Source of the DNA: Fibrobacterota bacterium | GTDB lineage: Bacteria; Fibrobacterota; Chitinivibrionia; Chitinivibrionales; FEN-1185 | DNA length: 64,000 nucleotides | Direction of reading: 5' to 3' | Assembly (NCBI GenBank): GCA_003165595.1 | Contig: PLWQ01000009.1 | Span: 141,516-205,515, forward strand | Part shown: piece by piece, positions 17,277 to 25,390 of the stretch | How the letters are laid out: every line of letters starts with the position of its first letter | How positions within the stretch are numbered: position 1 is the stretch's first letter | Program-made: the position numbers and the translations under genes | Notes under the pieces: model-generated | What the model saw: only the letters and a program-made list of their open reading frames with translations | What the model was told of the DNA's origin: nothing | Database searches by the model: none

Positions 17277-19709
17277 GTGGAAAAGACAAAGGCGGGCTCA
17301 ACAGGCGATAAAAACGGAATTATGCGGTCATCTCTATTCTCCAACGACCTGCTCTATGTAGGCATACTTGCCGTGTTCGTGGTGATTGTCTTTACGCCCT
17401 TTCTATTTTCGGACAAGATGCTGTTCGGGTCCGACACCATGGGCGGTCTTGACAGCCGCGTTTTTCTCAAAACGTCCATAGAAAAATATCACCAGTTTCC
17501 CATGTGGTTCAGCAGCCGGCTCGGCGGCATGCCGTCCATCGACGCGCTGTTCGGCGACGCCATGTATGCCCCCACGCTGGCGGTGAACGCGGTTCAGCCC
17601 ATTGCCCGCGCGCTTGGCTTGAGACTTGTGCTCCATGTTTTTCTCGCAGGGCTGTTCTTTTTTCTGCTTCTGCGCAAGGGGTTCAAGATGCCTGCGTTTG
17701 TCGCGTGTATCGGCGGCGCGCTGTACATGCTCAACCCCGAGTTTTTCTCTCTCGTGTATCCCGGGCACGACGGCAAGATGTTCGTTATCGCCTGGCTTCC
17801 GTTTGTCGTGTGGCGGACGAAATCCCTGGTCGAAACACCAAACCTCCTCAACTCGACGCTTCTGGCTCTGGGCGTTGCAATGTGCATGTTCACCTCCCAA
17901 ATCCAGATGTGCTATTTCATGATGTGGGGGATATTTCTCTACTGGCTGGTTGCCGTGGTCCTTTTGTGGACCAGGGAAAAGAAAGCGGTACCTCTTATAA
18001 AGATGAGCGGTTTTCTGTGCCTTGCGATTGTCCTCGGAATGGGTCTTTCGCTTATTCAGTTTCTGCCGCCGTTTATGTTCGTGCGGGATGCGTTTTCGGT
18101 GAGAGGCGTCGACCGCGGGTTCGAATATGCGGCCTCCTGGTCTTTGCATTGGCCCGAGGTGTTTTCCCTGTGGGTGCCGGAATTCGGCGGATTTGACATC
18201 GGCAACATACAAACGTATTGGAGCGAAAACCCTTTCAAACTCAATACGGAATACGCCGGCGCAATCGCGCTCATGTTTGCGGTTCTTGCGATTGTTCAAA
18301 AGCCCAAGCCCTGGCGGATCTTCTGGGGCGCCGTGGCCGCCCTTTCGCTCTTGTATTCTCTGGGTGCGCACACGCCCGTTTTTTATGCCGCCTACTACCT
18401 GATCCCGGGAGTAAAAAAGTTCCGGGCTGCAAGTATGCTCATGTTTTGGTTTTCTTTCGCAACCGTTCTGCTGTCGAGTCTGTTCCTAAAGGACGTGATG
18501 GCGGGATACTTTGACGGCTTGCCGGAGGCGATCAAGAAGAAATGGGGTAAGGGTTTGCTCGTTGCGCTGGGTGCAATTACGATTCTGGCAGCTTTGTTTT
18601 CGCTAAAGGGTTTTGTGGCGGGCCTGATGAACGTGCTCACCACGTCGCTTTCCGACACCCAGAAATTCGAAATATTCGACCGGAATTTTGCAAAGAATTT
18701 TGTTCCTTTTCTCTGGGTGTGGTGGCTTTTTGCGGGGGCAACACTGATGCTCCTCTGGGGAGTGATTTTCAACAAGGTGGGCAAACACGCCTTTCTTATC
18801 GCCGTGGCGGCGGTTGCGCTCATTGACGTCGCGAGAGTCGATGCACATTTTGTGACAACGGTCAATCCCAAGCCCTATTTCTATGCCGAGCAAGCCGTCG
18901 TTGATCTGCAGAACGAAATGAAACAGGAGCCATTCCGTTGTTTTGCGTTACCCGGTTCTCTTCCCAAGGGCGGGGAAGGAATATTGGGTCTTGAGGGCGT
19001 GGGCGGGTTCCACGACAACGAACTTCGCTGGTACAGGGAATTTCGCGGCGACCAGCAGGACCGCAATTACTACACGAATCTCCTTGGTGTGATGCAGGAC
19101 GGCAGGCCATACCTGAAGCCCGACATGCTTGGAAAGGGAAATTCGTTTCTCAACATCGCGAATGCAAAGTATTACCTCATACGCCAGGGAGAAACGCTTT
19201 ACAAAATACCAAACGACAGTGCGCTCAAAAGGATTTCGTACGTGCCAGGGTATGTCGTGATGGACAGCGCCCGGATCGAAGAAGCGCTCAAAACCGGCGG
19301 ATACGATTATCGCAGCGTTGTGGCGCTTCTGCAGGAACCGGCGCAGAAGCCCGCGCCCCGCGTCGATTCGGCTCCGGCAGGTCAGGCGTCTGTCAACTGG
19401 CTTGCCTATACGCCCAATTATCGAAAGGCCGAGGTGTCGGCAAAAAACGACGGCTTTCTCCGGGTTTCCGAAGTGTACTATCCTGGCTGGAAAATACTCG
19501 TAGACAAGAAGCAGGTTCCGGTGTACAGATCCGATCTAGCGTGGATGGCGGTCAACATAACAAAAGGCGAACACCTGGTGGAAATGATTCCACAATCGTT
19601 GTATTTGAAGAAAGCGGAAATAGTATCGTATCCGCTCATGATTCTCCTGGGATTGTACTGGATCGGAATCGGTGTGGCAAAGTCACTTAGAAGAAAGAAG
19701 TCTACGTAG
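17277..19709 (+). CDS. YfhO-like polytopic membrane protein
   Basis: An inner-membrane protein of 810 residues resembling the YfhO family of GT-C-fold proteins. There are about a dozen hydrophobic helices. The early loop GSDTMGGLDSR and the motif YPGHDGKMFVIAWLPF resemble the acidic loops where GT-C enzymes hold polyprenyl-phosphate sugars. A long extracytoplasmic domain (about 540-780), with a YfhO-type ending (YYPGWKILVDKKQVPVY), is closed by a final helix. Related proteins add sugars to cell-wall polymers; the acceptor here is unknown. It starts at GTG with GGGAG 5-6 bases before. Its position between a heptose-phosphatase-like gene and glycosyltransferase, methyltransferase and flippase genes supports a surface-glycan role. 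Confidence 0.8.
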   Translation: MEKTKAGSTGDKNGIMRSSLFSNDLLYVGILAVFVVIVFTPFLFSDKMLFGSDTMGGLDSRVFLKTSIEKYHQFPMWFSSRLGGMPSIDALFGDAMYAPTLAVNAVQPIARALGLRLVLHVFLAGLFFFLLLRKGFKMPAFVACIGGALYMLNPEFFSLVYPGHDGKMFVIAWLPFVVWRTKSLVETPNLLNSTLLALGVAMCMFTSQIQMCYFMMWGIFLYWLVAVVLLWTREKKAVPLIKMSGFLCLAIVLGMGLSLIQFLPPFMFVRDAFSVRGVDRGFEYAASWSLHWPEVFSLWVPEFGGFDIGNIQTYWSENPFKLNTEYAGAIALMFAVLAIVQKPKPWRIFWGAVAALSLLYSLGAHTPVFYAAYYLIPGVKKFRAASMLMFWFSFATVLLSSLFLKDVMAGYFDGLPEAIKKKWGKGLLVALGAITILAALFSLKGFVAGLMNVLTTSLSDTQKFEIFDRNFAKNFVPFLWVWWLFAGATLMLLWGVIFNKVGKHAFLIAVAAVALIDVARVDAHFVTTVNPKPYFYAEQAVVDLQNEMKQEPFRCFALPGSLPKGGEGILGLEGVGGFHDNELRWYREFRGDQQDRNYYTNLLGVMQDGRPYLKPDMLGKGNSFLNIANAKYYLIRQGETLYKIPNDSALKRISYVPGYVVMDSARIEEALKTGGYDYRSVVALLQEPAQKPAPRVDSAPAGQASVNWLAYTPNYRKAEVSAKNDGFLRVSEVYYPGWKILVDKKQVPVYRSDLAWMAVNITKGEHLVEMIPQSLYLKKAEIVSYPLMILLGLYWIGIGVAKSLRRKKST

Positions 19710-19779
19710 CGCAGGCCCAGGGCGGCTGGGGGCGGGCAAAGCGCCTCCAGGTGCAGCTTTCAAGAATGCATCGAGTAAA

Positions 19780-19922
19780 CAACCACCGCCACAGACCGTG
19801 GCTTTATTTCACTCCTGAAAGGGGTGGAATAAAGAAAGGCCGCGTCATTGCGGCGACGTTTAGCATTGCCCCACGACCAAAGGCCGTGGACCAAGCCGGA
19901 AACTCCCGAAGGGATTTCCGCT
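19780..19922. repeat. Cluster of consecutive hairpins between convergent genes
   Basis: Four inverted repeats follow one another: CCAC/GTGG near 19790; a 14-bp stem CTTTATTTCACTCC / GGGGTGGAATAAAG (19802-19834, loop TGAAA, two G-T pairs); CCACGACC ... CCGTGG near 19872; and CGGAAACTCCC/GGGATTTCCG near 19900. At least one should end transcription of the YfhO-like gene or the convergent glycosyltransferase. The number of stems is more than termination needs. Confidence 0.55.
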
Positions 19923-19928
19923 AATTTG

Positions 19929-21041
19929 CTACGCGGGCAATGAATTGAAGACTTCCCGGTAGAAATCCTCCTGGATTCCCGCGACTCTCTCTAAAGTGAA
20001 TTTGCGGGCCCAGATATAACCGTTCTTCCCCAATCGGATTCGCAGGTTCGAATCGCCGAGCAGCAAAGCCATTTTTTCAGCGAGCGCTTCCACATCTTCC
20101 GGCGGAACGAGAATGCCCGTCTCACCATCCTTGATTGCGTCGGAGAGCCCGCTGATTTTTGATCCAATCGTTGCCTTTGAACTCGCTGCCGCCTCTATTG
20201 CCGCAATGTTCCATCCTTCAAATCGTGACGGCATGCACACAATAGTAGCAAGGCGGAACAGCCGCTTCTTTTCCTCGTCGGAAGCGTTCACAACGCATTG
20301 AATTCTGCTGTGACACGGCGACTTATCAATCCTTTGCTTTACCCATGCAATGTCCGATTCCTTGCCTCGCCCCGCAATCACGAGCTTGTGAGCAGGATAG
20401 GCATCGGCAATTTTTTCGAACGCGGGGATGAGAACGTCGATTCCCTTCATGTGGACATCAATGCGGCCAAAGCAAAGTACCAAATGCCCGTCGCCTGTTG
20501 TTTCGGAGAACATGGTTGGGTCAAGACTCACGTAACCTGCCCTGGCTCTGACGTTGCCCCTACGCCTGGCAATGTCCTGGGCCATGGAATCGGTGAGCGT
20601 GATAAAATTGCGTGCAGTGTCGAGCACAAGACGCTCCATAAGGAAAGGAATCCACCCCGCCAATCCATATTTTCGTACGGATTCCCTGCCTGTTTCGTGG
20701 AAGAACAACACAACGGTTCTGCGCGGCTTGAAAAGGAAGGTGAGCACCGGGGAATAAATCGAGAAAGGAATGGCAATGATGTCTGCTCCGGAAAACAGGG
20801 ATTGGACTGTTGCGAAAAGGGAAAACGAAATTCTGCTCACAAGGTAGGATGCGCTAATCCCGAGGTGCCGGTGCAGGAAGTTGCGTTCATCAGCGTCGCG
20901 CGCTCCAGGAAAATTCCCCGTGTAGAATCGGATTTGATGCCGAGCGGAAATGGCGCGGTGGACGGCCAATTCACGAAAGGCACCGCCGCCCCCGCACCGC
21001 GGGTTGTTGACATCGTCGTAGCAATAGACGGAGATGTTCAC
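19929..21041 (-). CDS. Family 4 glycosyltransferase
   Basis: A cytosolic GT-B glycosyltransferase of family GT4, 370 residues. The N-terminal domain has the glycine-rich loop NPRCGGGGAF. The C-terminal domain contains LCFGRIDVHMKGIDVLIPAF and the GT4 E-x7-E motif region RFEGWNIAAIEAAASS, which binds the sugar nucleotide. The GTG at 21041 is chosen because AAAGGAGGAA lies at ideal spacing; the frame is open upstream to 21140 without such a site. Donor and acceptor are unknown. It is divergent from a methyltransferase gene and probably acts with it on an oligosaccharide made by this cluster. Confidence 0.88.
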   Translation of the reverse strand: MNISVYCYDDVNNPRCGGGGAFRELAVHRAISARHQIRFYTGNFPGARDADERNFLHRHLGISASYLVSRISFSLFATVQSLFSGADIIAIPFSIYSPVLTFLFKPRRTVVLFFHETGRESVRKYGLAGWIPFLMERLVLDTARNFITLTDSMAQDIARRRGNVRARAGYVSLDPTMFSETTGDGHLVLCFGRIDVHMKGIDVLIPAFEKIADAYPAHKLVIAGRGKESDIAWVKQRIDKSPCHSRIQCVVNASDEEKKRLFRLATIVCMPSRFEGWNIAAIEAAASSKATIGSKISGLSDAIKDGETGILVPPEDVEALAEKMALLLGDSNLRIRLGKNGYIWARKFTLERVAGIQEDFYREVFNSLPA

Positions 21042-21244
21042 GTTCTGTTCCTCCTTTGTAGACAAAAAATACATGGTTTCTGCAGCCTTCCGGACTTCAT
21101 CACGCTGTTTCGTTAAAAATCCATAGCACGCTTGGTCCATTACAGGTCTCGTTTCTTCCCATGCTAGGCATGATCAACATGATTTATCTTATGTTTTGCG
21201 TCAAAATATCCACTAATGGAGCCAAGACAGGATAGGATTGACAA

Positions 21245-21949
21245 GTGCAATCAACAAATTTTGACAAGAAGTTCTATGACCAGGCTTATTACAGCAAACA
21301 TTTGGAACGACTCGACAGAAAAGATCGGTTTACCCGAGTAAAGACTGCAAGGGTTCTTTCGCTGCTTTCACCTGGGAAAGGTGAGAGGATCGTAGATCTG
21401 GGATGCGGCATTGGAACCATGATGATTCTTCTGGCTTCCTCGGAGGCGACAATGTTCGGCGCGGATTACTCCCCCAAGTCTCTTGCTTTAGCAAAAAAAT
21501 GCTTCAAGAGGGAGGAACCTTCTCGTATTTTTCGCGGCATATGCTGTGACGGGCGCATGCTGGCGATGCAGAGTGGTTCCGTTGATGGGGTGATGGCAGT
21601 TGATTTCACAGAGCACCTCGATAATAGCCTTCTTCTTCCGACAATCAAGGAAGTGTACAGGATACTAAAAGATGACGGAAGGTTTGTAATTTACACGCCG
21701 AACAATGGACACTTTTTTGAGCTATTGAAAGCGCACAATTTCATACTGAAAAAAGACGTTTCTCACGTCGGGTTGCGAACCATGAAGGAGTACCTGGATA
21801 TTTTGACCCAAGCGGGTTTTTCGATCAGCAATCACTACTTTGAGCCGACCCACATTCCTGTCTTCAATCAGGTGGAAAAACTTCTTATGCATGTGCCCTG
21901 GTTGAGGAACCTGGCGCGACGCAGGATCTGCATTCGTGCGGTCAAGTAA
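21245..21949 (+). CDS. Class I SAM-dependent methyltransferase
   Basis: 234 residues. The SAM-binding motif I is VDLGCGIGTMM, followed by an acidic residue at the end of strand 2 (GADYS), and VMAVDFTEHL corresponds to motif IV of the UbiE/Methyltransf_11 group. Such enzymes in glycan clusters usually methylate sugar hydroxyls or lipid-linked intermediates, but the target cannot be read here. It starts at GTG with AGGA eight bases before. The divergent gap to the glycosyltransferase is about 200 bases. Confidence 0.85.
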   Translation: MQSTNFDKKFYDQAYYSKHLERLDRKDRFTRVKTARVLSLLSPGKGERIVDLGCGIGTMMILLASSEATMFGADYSPKSLALAKKCFKREEPSRIFRGICCDGRMLAMQSGSVDGVMAVDFTEHLDNSLLLPTIKEVYRILKDDGRFVIYTPNNGHFFELLKAHNFILKKDVSHVGLRTMKEYLDILTQAGFSISNHYFEPTHIPVFNQVEKLLMHVPWLRNLARRRICIRAVK

Positions 21950-22137
21950 CCAATGTGACTTTTCTCCACGAGTCGCCCCGCAATTCGACCTGTTTTCTTA
22001 CAGAAAACACTTTTTATTGTAACAACCAGTTTATTATTGACAAATCTGCTAAAAGTTGATATCTTTACCATGTCGGGTTGCACGGGCGACGAACAATTGT
22101 AGCTTGGTCACATAGTATGAGCCTGAAAGGAGTCCAC

Positions 22138-23202
22138 ATGGCAAGGTTCAAGGGTCCACGGTTCCTGGTACTGAACTTGGTCTTCTGTTTGTTGCTGACG
22201 GTTGGCTGCAAGAGCCCACAACAAGCCATTTTGAGTGCGGCCCCGACAGGTGTTGGAACCGCATTGCTGAAAATAGCTGTGGTCAGAAATTCTCCTTTCC
22301 AACAAATAGCGCGCACGGCTATTTTGACTATTTCTGCGCAGGACATGATTACGATGGTAAATTCTCTTTCTCTCACCGATTCATCCGTTGAAGGGACAAT
22401 CACGGGAATCCCGGCGGGCCAAAATCGCCTCTTTGATGTTTTGGTTTACGATTCTGCAGAAAAGATGCAATACCGGGGCTCAGCCCGGGGAGACGTCGTC
22501 GCCGACAGCACGGTTCACATTTTCCTGACCATCGCCCGTTTGACCGGCACTGCTGTTATCGACGGCTCGATTCAGGAAGCGGGATCGGGAACCGAGCCAT
22601 CCGTCTTTGCGCTTGCAATAGACTCCAATACTGTTGCCTTGTGGAATTTCAATCAGATGAGTGGTGCCACTATTTTGGATGAGAGTGGATATGGAAACAA
22701 CGGCTTGGCTTTTGGCAACGCGAGTTTGATTACTGACTCCTGGGGAACGGGGCTGAGCCTTCCAGGAGGCGGTGGAGTGAAAGTTTCCGATGTAACCACC
22801 CTGAGGCTTTCGAATTTCGAAATTACCGCACGGGTTTATCCAACTTCATTTTCAAACTACAATAATATTGTTGTCAAAGAGCCAGGCGGAAGTGCATCTC
22901 CAGGGGGTTACATCCTGAGGTTCGATGATAATGGCTACATCCACGGCTACGTAAAGAATTGGAGTTGGGTCTCGGTCGGAACAAAGACGGCAGTTACTTT
23001 GAATACGTGGTATCTCATTCGCTTGGTGAAGACCGCAACAAGTTTTACGCTGTATGTGAACAACGACCTTATTGACTCAATCAGTACAACCGTAGATCCG
23101 GGAAGTGAGATTGGTGATTTGGGAATTGGTTACGATGTTAATAAGGTGGAAGATAGGGATTTTATCGGATATATCGATGCAATAAAAATAGACAAATTGT
23201 GA
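22138..23202 (+). CDS. LamG-domain lipoprotein
   Basis: 354 residues. The N-terminus MARFKGPRFLVLNLVFC leads to a lipobox LLLTVGC, so the mature protein is lipid-anchored. An Ig-like region (about 30-150) precedes a C-terminal LamG/concanavalin-A-like lectin domain (about 165-354; VALWNFNQMSGATILDESG ... GYIDAIKID), which commonly binds carbohydrate. ATG 22138 is preceded by AAAGGAG at the right distance, so the longer TTG-started frame at 22078 is rejected. The start of the LamG domain is very close in pattern to that of the 600-residue LamG protein 4 kb away. Confidence 0.85.
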   Translation: MARFKGPRFLVLNLVFCLLLTVGCKSPQQAILSAAPTGVGTALLKIAVVRNSPFQQIARTAILTISAQDMITMVNSLSLTDSSVEGTITGIPAGQNRLFDVLVYDSAEKMQYRGSARGDVVADSTVHIFLTIARLTGTAVIDGSIQEAGSGTEPSVFALAIDSNTVALWNFNQMSGATILDESGYGNNGLAFGNASLITDSWGTGLSLPGGGGVKVSDVTTLRLSNFEITARVYPTSFSNYNNIVVKEPGGSASPGGYILRFDDNGYIHGYVKNWSWVSVGTKTAVTLNTWYLIRLVKTATSFTLYVNNDLIDSISTTVDPGSEIGDLGIGYDVNKVEDRDFIGYIDAIKIDKL

Positions 23203-23235
23203 TTAATCTGCGGCAGTAGCGCTTCGGTAATGTTG

Positions 23236-23274
23236 GAAACGGGAACTGTCCGAAAAAGCGGAGGTTCCCGTTTC
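23236..23274. terminator. Bidirectional terminator hairpin
   Basis: A perfect 11-bp stem GAAACGGGAAC / GTTCCCGTTTC encloses a 17-base loop. It lies between the convergent LamG lipoprotein and methyltransferase genes and would serve both ends; the flanking T-tracts are short. Confidence 0.65.
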
Positions 23275-23317
23275 GTTTGAGAGAAACGGGTATTTGAGGG
23301 AAACGGATTCGAGGAGA

Positions 23318-23998
23318 CTACGATTTCTGCTTTGGAATCACTCCCAAGATGAAGTTGTTCCTGTACCCAAGCAAGGACAAGATCTTGTGCCCAATTGTCA
23401 GCGGCTTGAGCTCCCCATAGTACCGCAATTCCATGTCGTATTTCTTTAGAATCCTCTTCCACGAAGACAATGGCATATGTCTCGCATTGGCCCACCATGG
23501 AAAATACCAAATTGATGGAACACAGAAGGCAATACCCTTTCGTGATTTAGCCAGCATGTTGTCGATAATACGGCATATTTGATCATCATTAAAATGCTCC
23601 AACACGCCATGTGAAACGTAGACATCAACTTCCGGCATTGTTTCGACTTTGAGCGCATCACCGTACTGGATGGTTTGCTTGCCGCCGTCTTTTTGTGCAT
23701 AGGCGGTTGCTTCATCGATCACGCCTCTGTTATTATCGATGACCATTACCTTATACCCCATCCATGATAGGGTGGTTGAAATCAAGCCTTCACCTGCACC
23801 GACCTCAGCAACGTCAACCGGATTGAACCTGCGAACAGCCTCAATTAGAGGTGCATGAGTCCATAACATAAGGAACCTGGTTTGAAGGGAATGTGGGGAT
23901 GCATATTCTTCGTCCCAGGAATTGAACTTCTTGTTGATGATCGGTAGCTTTTTGAGAATTTCCTTGAGGAAGGATTCCCGAATGTGGCCTTCTTGCAT
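23318..23998 (-). CDS. Class I SAM-dependent methyltransferase
   Basis: 226 residues. Motif I is VAEVGAGEGLISTTL, the acidic end of strand 2 is MVIDNNRG, and YVSHGVLEHFND marks the Methyltransf_11/25 type. ATG 23998 has an AAAGGAG site eight bases before; an open frame continues to 24073. It is distinct from the methyltransferase at 21.2 kb. The target is unknown; the setting between lectin-domain proteins and a flippase-like gene suggests glycan or lipid modification. Confidence 0.82.
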   Translation of the reverse strand: MQEGHIRESFLKEILKKLPIINKKFNSWDEEYASPHSLQTRFLMLWTHAPLIEAVRRFNPVDVAEVGAGEGLISTTLSWMGYKVMVIDNNRGVIDEATAYAQKDGGKQTIQYGDALKVETMPEVDVYVSHGVLEHFNDDQICRIIDNMLAKSRKGIAFCVPSIWYFPWWANARHMPLSSWKRILKKYDMELRYYGELKPLTIGHKILSLLGYRNNFILGVIPKQKS

Positions 23999-24223
23999 GC
24001 GTGAGACTCCTTTATTTGAATTTACCCTGGATTCACGTTGCTGCAAATGTTCTATTTGGACAGATCGAGGCAATCTCCAAGGATAAGTGCAGACTACAAA
24101 ATAACCATCGCGTATTCCTTAAACAAGCGAGGGATCTATAAAGCGTTGAGAATGCGCTGCAAAGCGCAAAGTATATTTTGACCATGGGTATCTGCCATCT
24201 TAACTAATTCCCATGAAACCACC

Positions 24224-25195
24224 GTGAACTTTCATCCAATTGTCAAGAAACACTGGCCGACAATCAAGACTGTTCTTCGCTATGCAGTTGCGATTGTGCC
24301 GATTGTTTGGATATTCTCACAAATCAATCCTGCCAGGATTCTAGTTGCCCTTGGGCACACCAAATGGTGGACCGCGCCGGTGGTTGCCTTCTATGTAATT
24401 CTCGGAATGTATTTGCAGGGTATTCGCTGGTGGCTTTTGTTAAAAGCCTTCATCCCCGAAATCCCGTACTCGCTGACAATGCGGGCTCATTTTCTAGGCA
24501 TATATTACTCTCCAAACAATGCGATTCAGGAAGTGGTACGGACCGTATTGATTGCAAACAAATACGACTACAAAATTTGCTGGAGTTCAACCTGGATAGC
24601 CAAGATTTTCGGAATGTTGGTCCTTGCCATTTTGTCGGTATATGGGTTACTCACCTTAAACAAATCGGGCTTGCCGCAAGGATTTGCTCAGTCTACTATT
24701 TCAGCTTTTGCCCTATTGATATTAATGACGGTTCTGACCTTTTCCAGGCGTACCAGCAGACCGATCATGAAGGTTCTGCGCAAGATTGCTCCTCAAGGAA
24801 TTCGCAAAGCAATCGAGAATGTGTATGAAGCCATACACGAATACAAAAGCAAAGGAAGAGTGCTGGTATTTTCTTTCATCTTCACTATGTTCATTCAGAT
24901 GATCTTGATCGCGGGCGTCGCGTTCTTGATTTACGGAATAACATCGTCTTTCCAGTTGAATTCCTGCCTGGCATTTATTCCTTTGATTGAAATTGCTTGC
25001 GTGGCTTTACCGATAACTCCCAACGGAATAGGGATACGGGAACCGTTGTCAGCATTGATGTTTAAACAAATGGGGTTGAGCGTCGAGCAGCTCGGTATCT
25101 ATATAGCAATGTACTACTTTGCGTTTAGTCTTAAACTTGTAGGCGGGTTGCCATTGCTCTGCGACCTGATCAAAAGAAGAAAAAGCGAGAGATAG
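24224..25195 (+). CDS. Flippase-like membrane protein (LPG synthase TM / UPF0104 family)
   Basis: A 323-residue polytopic inner-membrane protein with about seven to eight helices and the pattern of the lysylphosphatidylglycerol-synthase transmembrane domain family: KWWTAPVVAFYVILGMYLQGIRWWLLLKA near the start, and a late PNGIGIREPLSA motif. Family members are linked to moving or modifying lipid-linked substrates and are frequent in glycan clusters. It starts at a GTG. Upstream lies a small hairpin (TGCGC/GCGCA near 24152-24168) in the divergent promoter region. The gene is visibly richer in A and T than the 0-20 kb genes. Confidence 0.82.
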   Translation: MNFHPIVKKHWPTIKTVLRYAVAIVPIVWIFSQINPARILVALGHTKWWTAPVVAFYVILGMYLQGIRWWLLLKAFIPEIPYSLTMRAHFLGIYYSPNNAIQEVVRTVLIANKYDYKICWSSTWIAKIFGMLVLAILSVYGLLTLNKSGLPQGFAQSTISAFALLILMTVLTFSRRTSRPIMKVLRKIAPQGIRKAIENVYEAIHEYKSKGRVLVFSFIFTMFIQMILIAGVAFLIYGITSSFQLNSCLAFIPLIEIACVALPITPNGIGIREPLSALMFKQMGLSVEQLGIYIAMYYFAFSLKLVGGLPLLCDLIKRRKSER

Positions 25196-25390
25196 AGGGC
25201 GGTGCTGGCCTCGAAAGAAGAGTAAGGTGAAAGATGCTGTTGCTGTGTAGCCTCGCGCGGTTGGCGTCGATGCCTGCCACTCCTCGCCGGGAACAAAACC
25301 TCCACATTCCCCCAATTGCAGACAGACACCACAATTCTGGGACAAAGGATGGCGCCTTCGGGACCCCTCACAACCGACGCCCCAAAGGCC

